This document shows, one piece after another, positions 52,617 through 61,051 of a stretch of 64,000 bases of DNA; position 1 is the stretch's first letter; each line of letters begins with the position of its first letter. The stretch covers positions 2,604,001 to 2,668,000 of the forward strand of contig NZ_CP047028.1 of the NCBI RefSeq assembly GCF_009796865.1, written 5' to 3'. This stretch comes from Formosa sp. L2A11 (GTDB taxonomy: Bacteria > Bacteroidota > Bacteroidia > Flavobacteriales > Flavobacteriaceae). The position numbers and the translations under genes are program-made. The notes under the pieces were generated by a model. The model saw nothing but the letters and a program-made list of their open reading frames with translations, had not been told where the DNA came from and searched no databases.

Positions 52617-53675
52617 TTGTCTACAACAACAGTAAAAGCATATGGTGCAACAGCATCTACAGCAGATTTAAAACCATTAGATATACAGCGTAGAGCTGTA
52701 GGAACAGACGATGTAAAGATTGATATTACGTATTGTGGTGTATGCCATAGTGATATACATACCGTAAGAAACGACTGGAAAGGATCGACATATCCCGTAG
52801 TACCTGGACACGAAATTATTGGTCGTGTTACAGAAATAGGTTCTGGCGTAAGTCGTTATAAAGTAGGCGATTTAGTTGGTGTTGGATGTATGGTAGATTC
52901 TTGCCATACTTGTGCCTCTTGCGCACAAGATTTAGAACAATTTTGTGAAAACGGAACCACATATACATACAACAGTCCTGATAAACATCTTGAAGGTTTA
53001 CAAACCTATGGAGGGTATTCAACAGCTGTTGTAGTCGACGAAAAATTTGTACTTCGTGTACCAGAAAATTTAGACGAAGCAGCTACTGCACCATTATTAT
53101 GTGCTGGTATTACCACTTGGTCGCCTTTAAGTCACTGGAACGTGAAAAAAGGAGATAAAGTTGGTGTTATTGGCCTTGGTGGTTTAGGGCATATGGGTGT
53201 TAAATTTGCAGCAGCATTAGGAGCGCATGTAGTTATGATTACTACGTCTCCAGAAAAAGGACACGATGCTAAACGCTTAGGTGCGCATGAAGTATTGGTG
53301 TCTAAAGATGCAGACGATATGAAAAAGCATCAAGGAAGTTTCGACTTTATATTAAATACCATTCCTGTAGGTCATGAAATGGATCCGTACTTAGCATTAC
53401 TTAAAATAGATGCCACTATGGTATTAGTAGGTGCTGTAGAGCCCTTAAAACCATTCCATGGCGGAAGTCTTATTGGCGGACGTAAACGTGTTGCAGGATC
53501 TCTAATTGGTGGTATCAAAGAAACACAAGAGATGTTAGATTTCTGTGGAGAACATAATATTACTAGTGATATAGAGCTTATTGATATGCAAAATATTAAT
53601 GACGCCTACGAACGTGTGACTAAAAACGATGTGAAGTATCGCTTTGTTATCGATATGAAATCGCTTAAAAAATAG
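52617..53675 (+). CDS. Zinc-dependent NAD(P) alcohol dehydrogenase (YahK/CAD-like)
   Basis: A 352-residue medium-chain dehydrogenase that starts at TTG (52617), 3 bp after the OsmC stop; MSTTTVKAYGATAS is the usual N-terminus of the group. Catalytic zinc ligands are Cys40 (YCGVCHSDIH) and His65 (PGHEIIG) with a Cys in LLCAGITTW; structural zinc ligands are Cys96, 99, 102 and 110. The cofactor motif is GLGGLGHMG. It likely reduces broad aldehydes to alcohols with NADPH, fitting a detoxification operon with OYE and OsmC. Confidence 0.92.
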   Translation: MSTTTVKAYGATASTADLKPLDIQRRAVGTDDVKIDITYCGVCHSDIHTVRNDWKGSTYPVVPGHEIIGRVTEIGSGVSRYKVGDLVGVGCMVDSCHTCASCAQDLEQFCENGTTYTYNSPDKHLEGLQTYGGYSTAVVVDEKFVLRVPENLDEAATAPLLCAGITTWSPLSHWNVKKGDKVGVIGLGGLGHMGVKFAAALGAHVVMITTSPEKGHDAKRLGAHEVLVSKDADDMKKHQGSFDFILNTIPVGHEMDPYLALLKIDATMVLVGAVEPLKPFHGGSLIGGRKRVAGSLIGGIKETQEMLDFCGEHNITSDIELIDMQNINDAYERVTKNDVKYRFVIDMKSLKK

Positions 53676-53701
53676 TCCTTTTTTTAAGTTTAATACAAAT
53701 T

Positions 53702-53734
53702 AGCAGTACCTAGAGTTATTTAGGTGCTGCTTTT
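53702..53734 (+). terminator. Terminator of the OYE-OsmC-ADH operon
   Basis: AGCAGTACCTA and TAGGTGCTGCTTTT pair with one G-U pair around a short loop, followed by TTTT. Confidence 0.75.
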
Positions 53735-53922
53735 GTGTGTATAGACAGATTTCAATTCGATTAAAACTTTAACCAAACAGATTAAGGTAACCTTATAATA
53801 TTTCACACCTTTGCAAAAAATTACCCGTGTTATATAAATCAGACTGTTTATACATATGTACTGTCTATTTTTATTTTAAGCAAGGGCATTTAATTCGCTT
53901 AAATATCTAGTCCTTTTTATTT

Positions 53923-54753
53923 ATGAAAACATACTATCTCGTCTTCGGTTTTTTTTTAATACTCTTTAATACTTATGCTCAAACCTATACTAGGGAGGAG
54001 GTTAATACTAGTATTAAGGAAAATCCGTCCTTTACAATTCATGAAGACAATTATCTTATTACAGGGGTGCCAACTAACACGGCAATAAAGTCTAGCACAG
54101 CAGATATTAAATACCAAATTAGTTTTAAGCAACTTATCTCTAGAGATCCTATAATCTGGGATTCGTATATGTTTTTAACCTATACCCAAAAAGCCTTTTG
54201 GAACATTTACGAGTTTTCTAGTCCGTTTCAGGAAATAAATTTTAATCCTACTATTGGCTTAAGAAAAGTAATTTACGATGAAACAGACCATGTAAAGGGG
54301 GTGGCTTCTATAAAGCTGAATCACGAATCTAATGGTCGAGACAGCATTTATTCTAGAAGTTGGAACCGATTAAGCATGAAATATGCTACAAATTTAAGTC
54401 ATAAAAGTATATTAAGCGTAGAGGTGTGGGCGCCTTTTGGCTATCATGACGATAATTCAGACCTGTTAGAGTATGTTGGTTTGGGGCAGGTTACATATTC
54501 CCGCGAGATTACACCAGACAAGCTTAATTTTGAAATAGCCGTTAAAAAAGGCTTGAATTTAGATTGGAAAGGCGCCGTAAGATCGCGTTTGTATTATAAT
54601 CCGTTTAAAACTAAAAACCAATACATCATGTTAGAGTGGTTTGCCGGATATGCCGAAAGCCTTATTGCTTACGAGAAGTTTACCAGTATGGTGCGTATAG
54701 GATTTGTTATAAAAACAAACGAATTAGATTTCTTAAAACCCATGATAAAATAA
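53923..54753 (+). CDS. pldA: Outer-membrane phospholipase A
   Basis: A 276-residue outer-membrane enzyme with a signal peptide (ending NTYAQ, residue 20). The catalytic set lies in KLNHESNGRDSIYSRSWNR: His134, Ser136 and Asn148, the same +2 and +14 spacing as His142, Ser144 and Asn156 of E. coli PldA. The remainder is beta-strand rich (12-strand barrel). It removes phospholipids misplaced in the outer leaflet. It is monocistronic; a near-consensus -7 element CACCTTTG lies about 110 nt upstream. Confidence 0.92.
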   Translation: MKTYYLVFGFFLILFNTYAQTYTREEVNTSIKENPSFTIHEDNYLITGVPTNTAIKSSTADIKYQISFKQLISRDPIIWDSYMFLTYTQKAFWNIYEFSSPFQEINFNPTIGLRKVIYDETDHVKGVASIKLNHESNGRDSIYSRSWNRLSMKYATNLSHKSILSVEVWAPFGYHDDNSDLLEYVGLGQVTYSREITPDKLNFEIAVKKGLNLDWKGAVRSRLYYNPFKTKNQYIMLEWFAGYAESLIAYEKFTSMVRIGFVIKTNELDFLKPMIK

Positions 54754-54766
54754 ATTTAAATACAAT

Positions 54767-54802
54767 AAATCCCTTAAACATATGTTTATGCTTAAGGGAT
54801 TT
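54767..54802. terminator. Convergent terminator hairpin
   Basis: AAATCCCTTAA and TTAAGGGATTT are perfect arms between pldA and the minus-strand gene at 54834. Confidence 0.8.
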
Positions 54803-54833
54803 AAAATAATACTCAAAGAGGTCTTAAAAATTA

Positions 54834-55130
54834 TTAATCATCCTTAGTATTATCTATATCTAACTCTAGGTTTTCATTATCTGCACTACCTAAACTATAA
54901 TGTTTATTCTCTTCATCTTTAGGAGGTTTTCCATTTGTTAATGGTCTTGCAGGACTCGCGCCTGGAATATCTAAATTCTCGGCAGCAAAATCAGGTGCGT
55001 TCTCACGCTTCTTTAAAAGCTCATCGTCTCCGTTATCTTGTCTTAAATGTCCAGACTTATCGCCTAATATTTGTTTATCTGCTTCAGTGATTTCTGGATT
55101 GTATGGCATTTTCTTATCGTTTGTTTTCAT
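54834..55130 (-). CDS. Small acidic disordered protein
   Basis: A 98-residue hydrophilic protein beginning MKTNDKKMPYNPEITEADKQ, rich in Asp, Glu, Asn and Lys and without predicted order, signal or membrane helix. The last third (about 70-98) is strongly acidic (NENLELDIDNTKDD). Its location beside a Pmp3/YqaE gene and other small genes fits a stress-associated protein. No family can be assigned. Confidence 0.6.
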   Translation of the reverse strand: MKTNDKKMPYNPEITEADKQILGDKSGHLRQDNGDDELLKKRENAPDFAAENLDIPGASPARPLTNGKPPKDEENKHYSLGSADNENLELDIDNTKDD

Positions 55131-55138
55131 AATATATA

Positions 55139-55294
55139 TTATTTACTGTTTACATAAAAGGCATGTATTACACCAGGTAACCATCCTAAAAGGGTTAGTA
55201 AAATGCTTACTAGTAATGTGGTACCAATACCGTGTTTTAAAAATACAGCTACAGGTGGTAAAAGGATACTAAGTATAATGGTGAGTAACGACAT
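55139..55294 (-). CDS. YqaE/Pmp3-family small membrane proteolipid
   Basis: A 51-residue protein, below the usual ORF-length cutoff. It reads MSLLTIILSILLPPVAVFLK then a second helix VSILLTLLGWLPGVIHAFYV and ends NSK: two transmembrane helices with the family's LPPVAVF and LGWLPGVIHA motifs. Pmp3/YqaE proteins are stress-induced and modulate membrane potential or ion leak. It lies 8 bp upstream of the acidic small gene on the same strand and is probably co-transcribed with it. Confidence 0.88.
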   Translation of the reverse strand: MSLLTIILSILLPPVAVFLKHGIGTTLLVSILLTLLGWLPGVIHAFYVNSK

Positions 55295-55464
55295 GGTCTT
55301 TGTTTTTTATGTTAGACTCAAAATTACATATTACATCTGCGGGGTATTAACTGAAACCATTTAAATATTGATGCTTTTAATAGGTTGAGTATGCTTTAAA
55401 AAAGCACGTTCATTTTTTTGAATGTTTTTAGAAAATAAACTAACATTTAAAATCGAAAAAAACC

Positions 55465-55472
55465 TATGTTTG
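55465..55472 (+). promoter_or_regulatory. -7 element TATGTTTG of the AraC gene
   Basis: A perfect TAnnTTTG 25 nt before the GTG start at 55498, which supports that unusual start codon. Confidence 0.55.
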
Positions 55473-55497
55473 CGGTTTCAAAATAATCCCGATATAC

Positions 55498-56367
55498 GTG
55501 GTCTCAGATATTAAAAAGTATTGGTTTAAAACAGGAATCCTTCATGAATTTGAAGTTGAAAACCTAGGGAATTTATATGCCAAATCTTTTAATGAGTTAA
55601 CAGTACCTCATAGAACCGAATTTTACCAAATTATATGGTTTAAAAAAGGAAGTCCTAAGCATATGGTCGATTTTAATCCGATAGAGATTAAACCAAATTC
55701 AATTTTGTTTGTCGATAAAAATAGTGTGCAGTGCTACGATAGTGATACACCTATAGATGGCGAAATCCTTTTGTTTAGCGATAACTTCTTTTGTAAAACA
55801 GAGGCCGATACTAAGTTTTTAAGAAGTTGTATGCTTTTTAACGATTTACATGCGCTTTCTAATATTGAAGTGGGCAGCGGACTAACAAAAATATTCAATA
55901 GTTTTTTTCAGCTTATAAAAACAGAACTAAAAACGAATGCAGATAGTTTTCAGTCAGATATTCTTAGAGGCTATTTACAGAACATATTATTAATTTCTGA
56001 AAGAGCCCGACAAAACAAACAAACCACCAAAATTAATAAGGGACCAGACTTAGAAATTGTTATTAAGTTTAGAGATTTATTAGACAGACAATTTCACGTT
56101 TTAAAATCGGTTAGTAAATATTGCATGCAGTTAAGTGTTACAGAAAAACGTTTAAATGCAGCGACATTAAAAATAATGGCTATCACGCCAAAACAAATGA
56201 TAGATTCTAGAATTATATTAGAAGCTAAACGTTTGTTAGCGCATACTACAGATAGTGTTAAGGAAATTGCATATACACTTGGTTTTGAAGAGCCTACAAA
56301 TTTTGTTAAGTATTTTAAGAAGCATCAAAAGGTGACGCCTTTAGAGTTTAGAAATAGGTTTAAATAA
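55498..56367 (+). CDS. AraC-family transcriptional regulator
   Basis: A 289-residue regulator starting at GTG (55498); no in-frame ATG precedes it. The N-terminal cupin-like sensing domain (about 35-110) includes VPHRTEFYQIIWFKKGSPKH. The C-terminal AraC domain has two helix-turn-helix units, CMQLSVTEKRLNAATLKIM and VKEIAYTLGFEEPTNFVKYFKKH, ending TPLEFRNRFK. The ligand and targets are unknown; the small membrane protein gene at 56487 is the nearest candidate. Confidence 0.9.
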   Translation: MVSDIKKYWFKTGILHEFEVENLGNLYAKSFNELTVPHRTEFYQIIWFKKGSPKHMVDFNPIEIKPNSILFVDKNSVQCYDSDTPIDGEILLFSDNFFCKTEADTKFLRSCMLFNDLHALSNIEVGSGLTKIFNSFFQLIKTELKTNADSFQSDILRGYLQNILLISERARQNKQTTKINKGPDLEIVIKFRDLLDRQFHVLKSVSKYCMQLSVTEKRLNAATLKIMAITPKQMIDSRIILEAKRLLAHTTDSVKEIAYTLGFEEPTNFVKYFKKHQKVTPLEFRNRFK

Positions 56368-56486
56368 AAATTTTAAAAATGGCGTAAATTTACCATTTTT
56401 AGATGCTTTTGTATCATTTAAAATAAGACCTCTTACAAGACATTTGCACTTTAATATAACAACAAAAAAGAATCAAATTTAGTGAA

Positions 56487-56756
56487 ATGAAATTGTTAAT
56501 AGATGTATTAGGGTGGTCAGGTTCTGGCTTTCTAGTTCTAGCATATGGACTAACCCTTATAGAAAACAATAAGTACGTAAACTACTCTAAGTACTTAAAT
56601 CTTTTTGGAGCCATTATAATAGCCATTAACTGTTATTATTACAATGCATTACCGTCTTTTGTTGCCAATTTAATTTGGAGTGTAATGGCTACTATGACCT
56701 TATACAAAGAAAAAAGTAAGCATCATCATTTCCTGAAACCGAAGCTTAAACTTTAA
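56487..56756 (+). CDS. CBU_0592-like small membrane protein
   Basis: An 89-residue protein with three hydrophobic helices, starting MKLLIDVLGWSGSGFLVLAYG and containing YLNLFGAIIIAINCYYYNALPSFVAN across helices 2 and 3. The pattern W-x-G-x4-L-x-AY and N-x-W-x-x-MA matches the CBU_0592 type of uncharacterised membrane proteins. The C-terminus is histidine- and lysine-rich (KSKHHHFLKPKLKL). It follows the AraC gene by 119 bp. Confidence 0.78.
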   Translation: MKLLIDVLGWSGSGFLVLAYGLTLIENNKYVNYSKYLNLFGAIIIAINCYYYNALPSFVANLIWSVMATMTLYKEKSKHHHFLKPKLKL

Positions 56757-56896
56757 GCGTTTCAAGAGGTTTAAAATTACCATGCTCCGGATTTTTTTTA
56801 TCATTTTTATCAGATAAAAACAAATTCAAATAGCAAATAAAATCCAAACCAAATATGTACTGTATTTAAGTCTTAAAATACATATATGTACAATAT

Positions 56897-56928
56897 AAAA
56901 AAGGGTGCCATTTGGCACCCTTTTTTTG
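56897..56928. terminator. Rho-independent terminator
   Basis: AAAAGGGTGCCA and TGGCACCCTTTTTTT are perfect arms with a short TT centre. The flanks allow use in either direction; on the minus strand it lies 43 nt beyond a 25-codon frame (56971-57048). Confidence 0.85.
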
Positions 56929-56970
56929 TTTTATAGAGCGGCGTAAAAAAAGATATTGGAAACATGATAA

Positions 56971-57048
56971 TTAATCATTTTGTAATTCAGTTAAATCGGT
57001 CATAACTGAAAGGAAATACTCTAAATTTACTGTAGATGTACTATTCAT
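56971..57048 (-). CDS. Possible 25-residue small protein
   Basis: The ATG at 57046-57048 opens a 25-codon frame, MNSTSTVNLEYFLSVMTDLT followed by ELQND, an amphipathic helix-like peptide. A strong terminator lies immediately downstream on this strand and no other gene occupies the 56757-57225 gap. No -7 element is evident upstream. It may be a true small protein, a leader peptide or chance. Comparison with related genomes would decide. Confidence 0.3.
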   Translation of the reverse strand: MNSTSTVNLEYFLSVMTDLTELQND

Positions 57049-57225
57049 GATTTTAAAACAAAGAGCGCAGAAAACGACCGAACTTTGTGTCTAGTCATTT
57101 ACTGCAATTTTTAGACACTTTGTTTCCTGTATTGTCTTTGTGAAAATGCTGTTTAAAGCTATGTTTTACATTAACTTATAATACTAGTAAAGCAGAAACT
57201 TTTAGCTATAAATAAACTTTTAATG

Positions 57226-57621
57226 TTAATCAGATCCTTTTCTGCTTTTCTCAAAATGATTTCGAACAAAGGCCTCCTTTTCATTTTGAGTCATTTTGTC
57301 TGCAGACTCAATATCAATTCTAATATCTTTAAAATGTAAATCTTTGTTTAGAGAATTATGTAATTCTACCTTGGCATTTGTAGGACCAAATAATAGTACA
57401 TGTTTATGTTTTAAAATCTGAGTGCCTATTTTGTTATAAAAATTTTCATGCATTTGTTGTCTTTTGTTGTGCATCAGACTTTCACTCCTATACAAGGCTT
57501 CTTCCTTGGTTTCTGAAGTAAATTTTGAATCAATATTGCGACATTCGTTATTTGAATTTATATCAATCAAATTAGCTGTTGAATGATCCATCCAAATACC
57601 GAGATTGTTATTTGTTTTCAT
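57226..57621 (-). CDS. Dom34/eRF1-domain-like small stress protein
   Basis: A 131-residue protein opening LGIWMDHSTANLIDINSN, the beginning of a ribonuclease-H-like eRF1 domain, followed by a charged helix rich in Arg/Gln/His (ESLMHNKRQQMHENFYNK) and HVLLFGPTNAKVELHNSL, the most typical family block. Such proteins in Bacteroidota resemble archaeal/eukaryotic eRF1/Dom34 and host-attachment-type proteins, and are found in stress loci. No catalytic residue can be assigned. It belongs to a minus-strand group of small genes reaching to 58605. Confidence 0.65.
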   Translation of the reverse strand: MKTNNNLGIWMDHSTANLIDINSNNECRNIDSKFTSETKEEALYRSESLMHNKRQQMHENFYNKIGTQILKHKHVLLFGPTNAKVELHNSLNKDLHFKDIRIDIESADKMTQNEKEAFVRNHFEKSRKGSD

Positions 57622-57708
57622 ATTGGTGAGTTTTAATTCTTTTTAAGGTTCCGAAGCCTTCTTGCTTCAAAGATTTTTATTGTGTTAAAAGCACTTATTT
57701 CAGCGTAT

Positions 57709-57951
57709 TTATAGTGTTTTATTTGCTTGAATAGGGATCGCAATAGGTGTCATGCCTTCAATTCTACATGCTTTCATATCCGAGACATCATAAAAATTAT
57801 CTTTTTTTGCACCTATATGTATAAGGTTATTTTTTATTCTAGTAATATAAGTCTCTAATCGTTGTAAGATTTTTAATGTTTGATAATTAAATACATCAGA
57901 ACTGTTTTTTACGCAATTAATCGTTTTGTTAATAATTATTTGGATTGTCAT
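57709..57951 (-). CDS. Truncated HPF/RaiA-like ribosome-hibernation protein
   Basis: An 80-residue protein beginning MTIQIIINKTINCVKN and containing LQRLETYITRIKNNLIHIGAKKD and KACRIEGMTPIAIPIQANKT, the pattern of short Bacteroidota HPF-like proteins (strand, helix, ITRIEVHL strand, then LEARLEGMQPIAV strand). It stops just before the final helix that the family normally has, about 20-25 residues short. The truncation suggests decay, although the beta sheet is complete. HPF proteins cap idle ribosomes in stationary phase. Confidence 0.6.
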   Translation of the reverse strand: MTIQIIINKTINCVKNSSDVFNYQTLKILQRLETYITRIKNNLIHIGAKKDNFYDVSDMKACRIEGMTPIAIPIQANKTL

Positions 57952-57963
57952 ATTTAAAGTTTT

Positions 57964-58154
57964 TTAATGCTCTTTAGCATACATTTCTAATATATTATTT
58001 AGGGAATCTAAATAATCTTTTAAAGCTTCTTTATTTAATTTTTCTTCCTTTTTAAGGGGGATGCCTCTCGGTATTTGATTAGTTCTGGATTCTCCTTTTG
58101 AATCTTTATTGTTATTAATCGTATGTTTTCATTGAGTTCATCTTGAGATTCCAT
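57964..58154 (-). pseudogene. Frameshifted small stress-type protein
   Basis: The ATG at 58152-58154 reads MESQDELNENIRLITIKIQK then ENPELIKYREASPLKRKKN and stops. Another frame continues with IPRGIPLKKEEKLNKEALKD and YLDSLNNILEMYAKEH to the stop at 57964-57966. Together these match the layout of a small flavobacterial protein (ELNE-IxxITMKIQxxxPELxKY, then LxDYYNSLNDLLxxYAKEH) as I remember it. Total length (191 nt) is not a multiple of three, so one indel is present. Confidence 0.6.
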
Positions 58155-58207
58155 TTTTTATATTTTAAGGTCTTAATAAAATTGCTTTTAACTTATAATC
58201 TGCTGAA

Positions 58208-58465
58208 TTAGTCGGCTATGGTATGGTAATTCATAAATTTGCTTTGTGCCTTATTGGCAAGATTAAAATTAGCATGCGCAACTTTTGTACTTTGTGCTGC
58301 TTTTTTAAGATTGCCTTCCTGAAAATGTATAGCTGCTTTTAAATGGTTTTTTGCAGCAAGTTGTAAATACGCTGCTATTTTTCTATGGTTTTTAATCTCT
58401 TCAATGTTTTTACTTATGAATTTGGTAGAAATCTGTGTTTTATTATTTTTTATAGTGTTTTTCAT
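58208..58465 (-). CDS. Small helical stress-associated protein
   Basis: An 85-residue protein with a basic N-terminus (MKNTIKNNKTQISTKFISKN) and a helical core, IAAYLQLAAKNHLKAAIHFQ then EGNLKKAAQSTKVAHANFNL, ending ANKAQSKFMNYHTIAD. Alanine/histidine-rich helices of this AAxHHxxAAxHxEEGN type are common in Bacteroidota stress loci. Function unknown. Its ATG overlaps the stop of the 47-residue gene upstream (ATGA), implying translational coupling. Confidence 0.65.
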   Translation of the reverse strand: MKNTIKNNKTQISTKFISKNIEEIKNHRKIAAYLQLAAKNHLKAAIHFQEGNLKKAAQSTKVAHANFNLANKAQSKFMNYHTIAD

Positions 58466-58605
58466 TTGTTGCTTTGTTTTTTTTTAATGGTGGGTTCATT
58501 AATCTTATCCTTTTTGTTTAGTTGGTTGGTATTGCCAGTCGGGTTTGTAGGATTAGTCTGTTCTTTTACTGTTTTGAATTTCTTTCTATCTTTAATTATC
58601 CCCAT
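58462..58605 (-). CDS. Small basic protein, translationally coupled
   Basis: A 47-residue ORF, MGIIKDRKKFKTVKEQTNPT, then NPTGNTNQLNKKDKINEPTI and KKKQSNK. It is basic, Asn/Thr/Lys-rich and probably disordered. Its TGA overlaps the ATG of the 85-residue gene by 4 bp (58462-58465), which is the main evidence that it is translated. It opens the minus-strand group of small genes that ends at 57226. No family recognised. Confidence 0.5.
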   Translation of the reverse strand: MGIIKDRKKFKTVKEQTNPTNPTGNTNQLNKKDKINEPTIKKKQSNK

Positions 58606-58621
58606 GATTATGATGTTTTAA

Positions 58622-58973
58622 ATGTTCTATCATAGTATAAGGCTTTAATCCTCTAACATTGCCAATACTATCTTAAAAACAAGGGATTATATTAAACTAG
58701 CTAGTGTAGTAACATATTTTATGAGTATTATATCTAGTAAAATATGTTATGTAAGAAGGTTGGTTGTAAAGACAAATCACTTTGTTATTTTAAAAAAGAG
58801 GTGTTCAAAATTATGCAACTATGATTTGAAAAGTATGCTCTTTATCACATTATGATTTTTAATAAACATATACTTGTTAAAGTAACTTTTTTATAGATAA
58901 AACATAATATTGGAATTAATTTGTGGTAAAACCGTAATTGAGATAATTAGTATAGGAAATAAGAGGAGTGTAG
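58622..58973. other. Non-coding gap with a perfect 12-bp hairpin
   Basis: No gene is visible. The arms TAACATATTTTA (58710-58721) and TAAAATATGTTA (58738-58749) are perfect and flank a 16-nt loop. The remainder is AT-rich and holds no other recognisable signal; it may be debris from the IS110 insertion that follows. Confidence 0.4.
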
Positions 58974-59214
58974 AGAGTAATAAATAAAATAGGTAATCAA
59001 AAGCTTCGGAATTTATTATTTATGTGCAGTTTTAATGCTTGTAAATATAACTATGCTTGCAAAGCAATATACGATCGATTAGTTGCCAAAGGAAAGAGTA
59101 AAAAATTAGCATTAATAGCCGTGTGTAATACCCTTACTAAAACAGGCTTTTGCCATAGCTAAATCAGGATTAACCTATGATAATAATTATAGAAGTGTTT
59201 TAGTAGAAAATTAA
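58974..59214 (+). pseudogene. IS110-family transposase remnant (C-terminus)
   Basis: The open frame reads RVINKIGNQKLRNLLFMCSF, then NACKYNYACKAIYDRLVAKG and KSKKLALIAVCN. After a one-base shift it continues LKQAFAIAKSGLTYDNNYRS and VLVEN to a stop at 59212-59214. This is the C-terminal transposase_20 domain of IS110/IS116/IS902 elements. The N-terminal DEDD catalytic domain is absent. It is a dead fragment. Confidence 0.82.
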
Positions 59215-59277
59215 TGCCTTTTTACTTGTTTTTTACCACAGTACTTTGTTGTAACACGTTTTTATTCCGATTATGAC

Positions 59278-59574
59278 TTATGATTCCGTATATTTTAGTT
59301 TGTACAAATCTAATTGCTTTTTGTAATAATTGAACTGTCTAGCTGAGAAACCTAAGCAGAAAAGAAATGGTGTTAAAAGACTTAATTTCGGAAATTCTAA
59401 AGTACCAAATTCGATATTTGTGAAGTCCCAATTGTTGACTTTTAAATAAAAAAGGTAAAAAACAATAATTCCCAAAAAAATTAAAATTAAAGAAATAAGA
59501 ATTCTGAATTCCCATTTTTCCATTTCTTTTTTATAAAATTTGATGTTCTTTTTTATTTCACTTTTTTTAGCCAT
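59278..59574 (-). CDS. Small two-helix membrane protein
   Basis: A 98-residue protein with a basic N-terminus (MAKKSEIKKNIKFYKKEMEK), two hydrophobic helices (about 25-46 and 66-79) and a C-terminal charged stretch ending LYKLKYTES. No family recognised. It stands alone between the IS110 remnant and the gene at 59778, so it may be accessory DNA. Confidence 0.6.
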   Translation of the reverse strand: MAKKSEIKKNIKFYKKEMEKWEFRILISLILIFLGIIVFYLFYLKVNNWDFTNIEFGTLEFPKLSLLTPFLFCLGFSARQFNYYKKQLDLYKLKYTES

Positions 59575-59777
59575 TCAGTTATATTATCTCCATACAAAGA
59601 TAAATTTCAACTGTTTGATATTCAAGTGTTTTAGTTAAGAGTTATAAACACGGTTTTAGAATATAATTTTATATTTTAGTTCGTATATTAGCAAAGTACT
59701 ATAAAATATGGATATTTATGTTTTGTTTTATGAATATGTGTTTTATATTCTAATTATTGTTGATAACTTCTATTATT

Positions 59778-60116
59778 ATGAAATTATATATCGTTAAAGG
59801 AATTGAGATTGACAGGAAAAAATCAGTCAGTACAAGTAAAAAAATAAATAGCTTTATAGGTTATTATTCAAACCTTAAAGAAGTTTATAGTCAGTTCGAG
59901 CGTAAAACTGTGAAATCATATTCTTCTATTGCAAATAAAATCAATGAGACCAACCACTATATTACTTATGATTCAAAATTTTCAATTGATCAGAAAATGA
60001 TGAAGTTTCAACAAATCATAATTGAAAGAGTTCAAGTTAACAAAGTTTATAGTAAATCTAAATATATAAATTTAAGTCCGTTAATTGCTCAAGAATTGAG
60101 TGACTTCAGGTTTTAA
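59778..60116 (+). CDS. Uncharacterised small protein
   Basis: A 112-residue protein from the ATG at 59778; the longer TTG start at 59757 adds only a hydrophobic few residues and is less likely. It begins MKLYIVKGIEIDRKKSVSTS and contains a lysine/serine-rich helical region and a strand pattern near TNHYITYDSKFSIDQKMMKF. No signal, membrane helix or motif is evident. It lies against the left end of the IS3 element, which leaves the frame intact. Confidence 0.5.
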   Translation: MKLYIVKGIEIDRKKSVSTSKKINSFIGYYSNLKEVYSQFERKTVKSYSSIANKINETNHYITYDSKFSIDQKMMKFQQIIIERVQVNKVYSKSKYINLSPLIAQELSDFRF

Positions 60117-60181
60117 GAACGGATTTTGAGTTTTTGCTCAAATGTCTAGTCCTGAAATATGGCTACAGGTTAAAATTGAAT

Positions 60182-61051
60182 TTAGGCTGATAATTGATAT
60201 ATCATATTAGGTGTTTTATAATCTAAAGATAAATGTAATCTTATTTCGTTGTATAGATTAATTGCATTTTTTGTAGCTCTTTTAGCGTGTTGCACGTCAG
60301 TAAAGGTCTGGTCTAGGTAAAACTCATCTTTCAGGATGCCATTTACCCGTTCGGCCATGGCATTTTCGTAACAATGATTTTCTTCAGTCATGCTAATATC
60401 TATCTTTTTCCTTTTTAGTATTTGTGTATACACATTACTACAGTATTGTATTCATCTATCTGAATGATGTATGAGTCCGCTAATATCTTTAGCTTGATAT
60501 ATGGCCTTATTAAGTGCTCTCACGCATCCTTTTAGTTCTAAGCTATCACTTAGGTCATAACCCACTATTTTTCTAGAATACATATCCGTAATGAGAGCTA
60601 GATAGCAAAAGCCTTTTACGGTTCTGATATATGTAATATCTGATGCCCAGACCTGATTAGGTTTTGTGATTTCTAGATCTTTTATGATGTTGTTATATTT
60701 ATAAAAACGATGATGCGAGTTGGTTGTTCTAGAACTATATTTCTTTCTTAAAGTGAGCATATTTTGAGACCTTAACACCTTGAATAGCGTATCTCTACCG
60801 ACTTTTAGGTTAATCTTTGTAAACTCATCATTTAATGATTTTATAAGTTTACGAACACCTTCTCTAGGAAGCGATTTGCGTCTTTTCTTGACTATATTAA
60901 TAATCTGTTGTTCTCGTTTTAAACGTTTATCAGCTCTGTTTTTAAACTTATAATAGGCATCTCGTTTTAGTCCAAAACAACTGGATATAGTTGATAAAGA
61001 AGCAAATCCCTTAGCTTTATCTTTTGCTTTTATTAAGGCTAGATATTGAGT
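60182..61051 (-). pseudogene. IS3-family transposase OrfB, interrupted by an in-frame stop
   Basis: The -1 frame from the poly-A slippery site reads KTQYLALIKAKDKAKGFASL onward through an HTH_21 region, then the rve integrase core: WASDITYIRT (first Asp) and LIHHSDR (second Asp), and after an in-frame TGA at 60452-60454, IQYCSNVYTQILKRKKIDIS and CYENAMAERVNG (catalytic Glu). The stop replaces the Gly of SDRG, so a single nonsense change separates the second Asp from the Glu. The frame is otherwise intact to its end in DYKTPNMIYQLSA. Confidence 0.88.

Noticed and set aside
58385..58621. A hydrophobic 78-codon plus-strand frame
   Set aside because: Antisense to the coupled 85- and 47-residue minus-strand genes; its hydrophobicity results from poly-A/Lys codons on the other strand.
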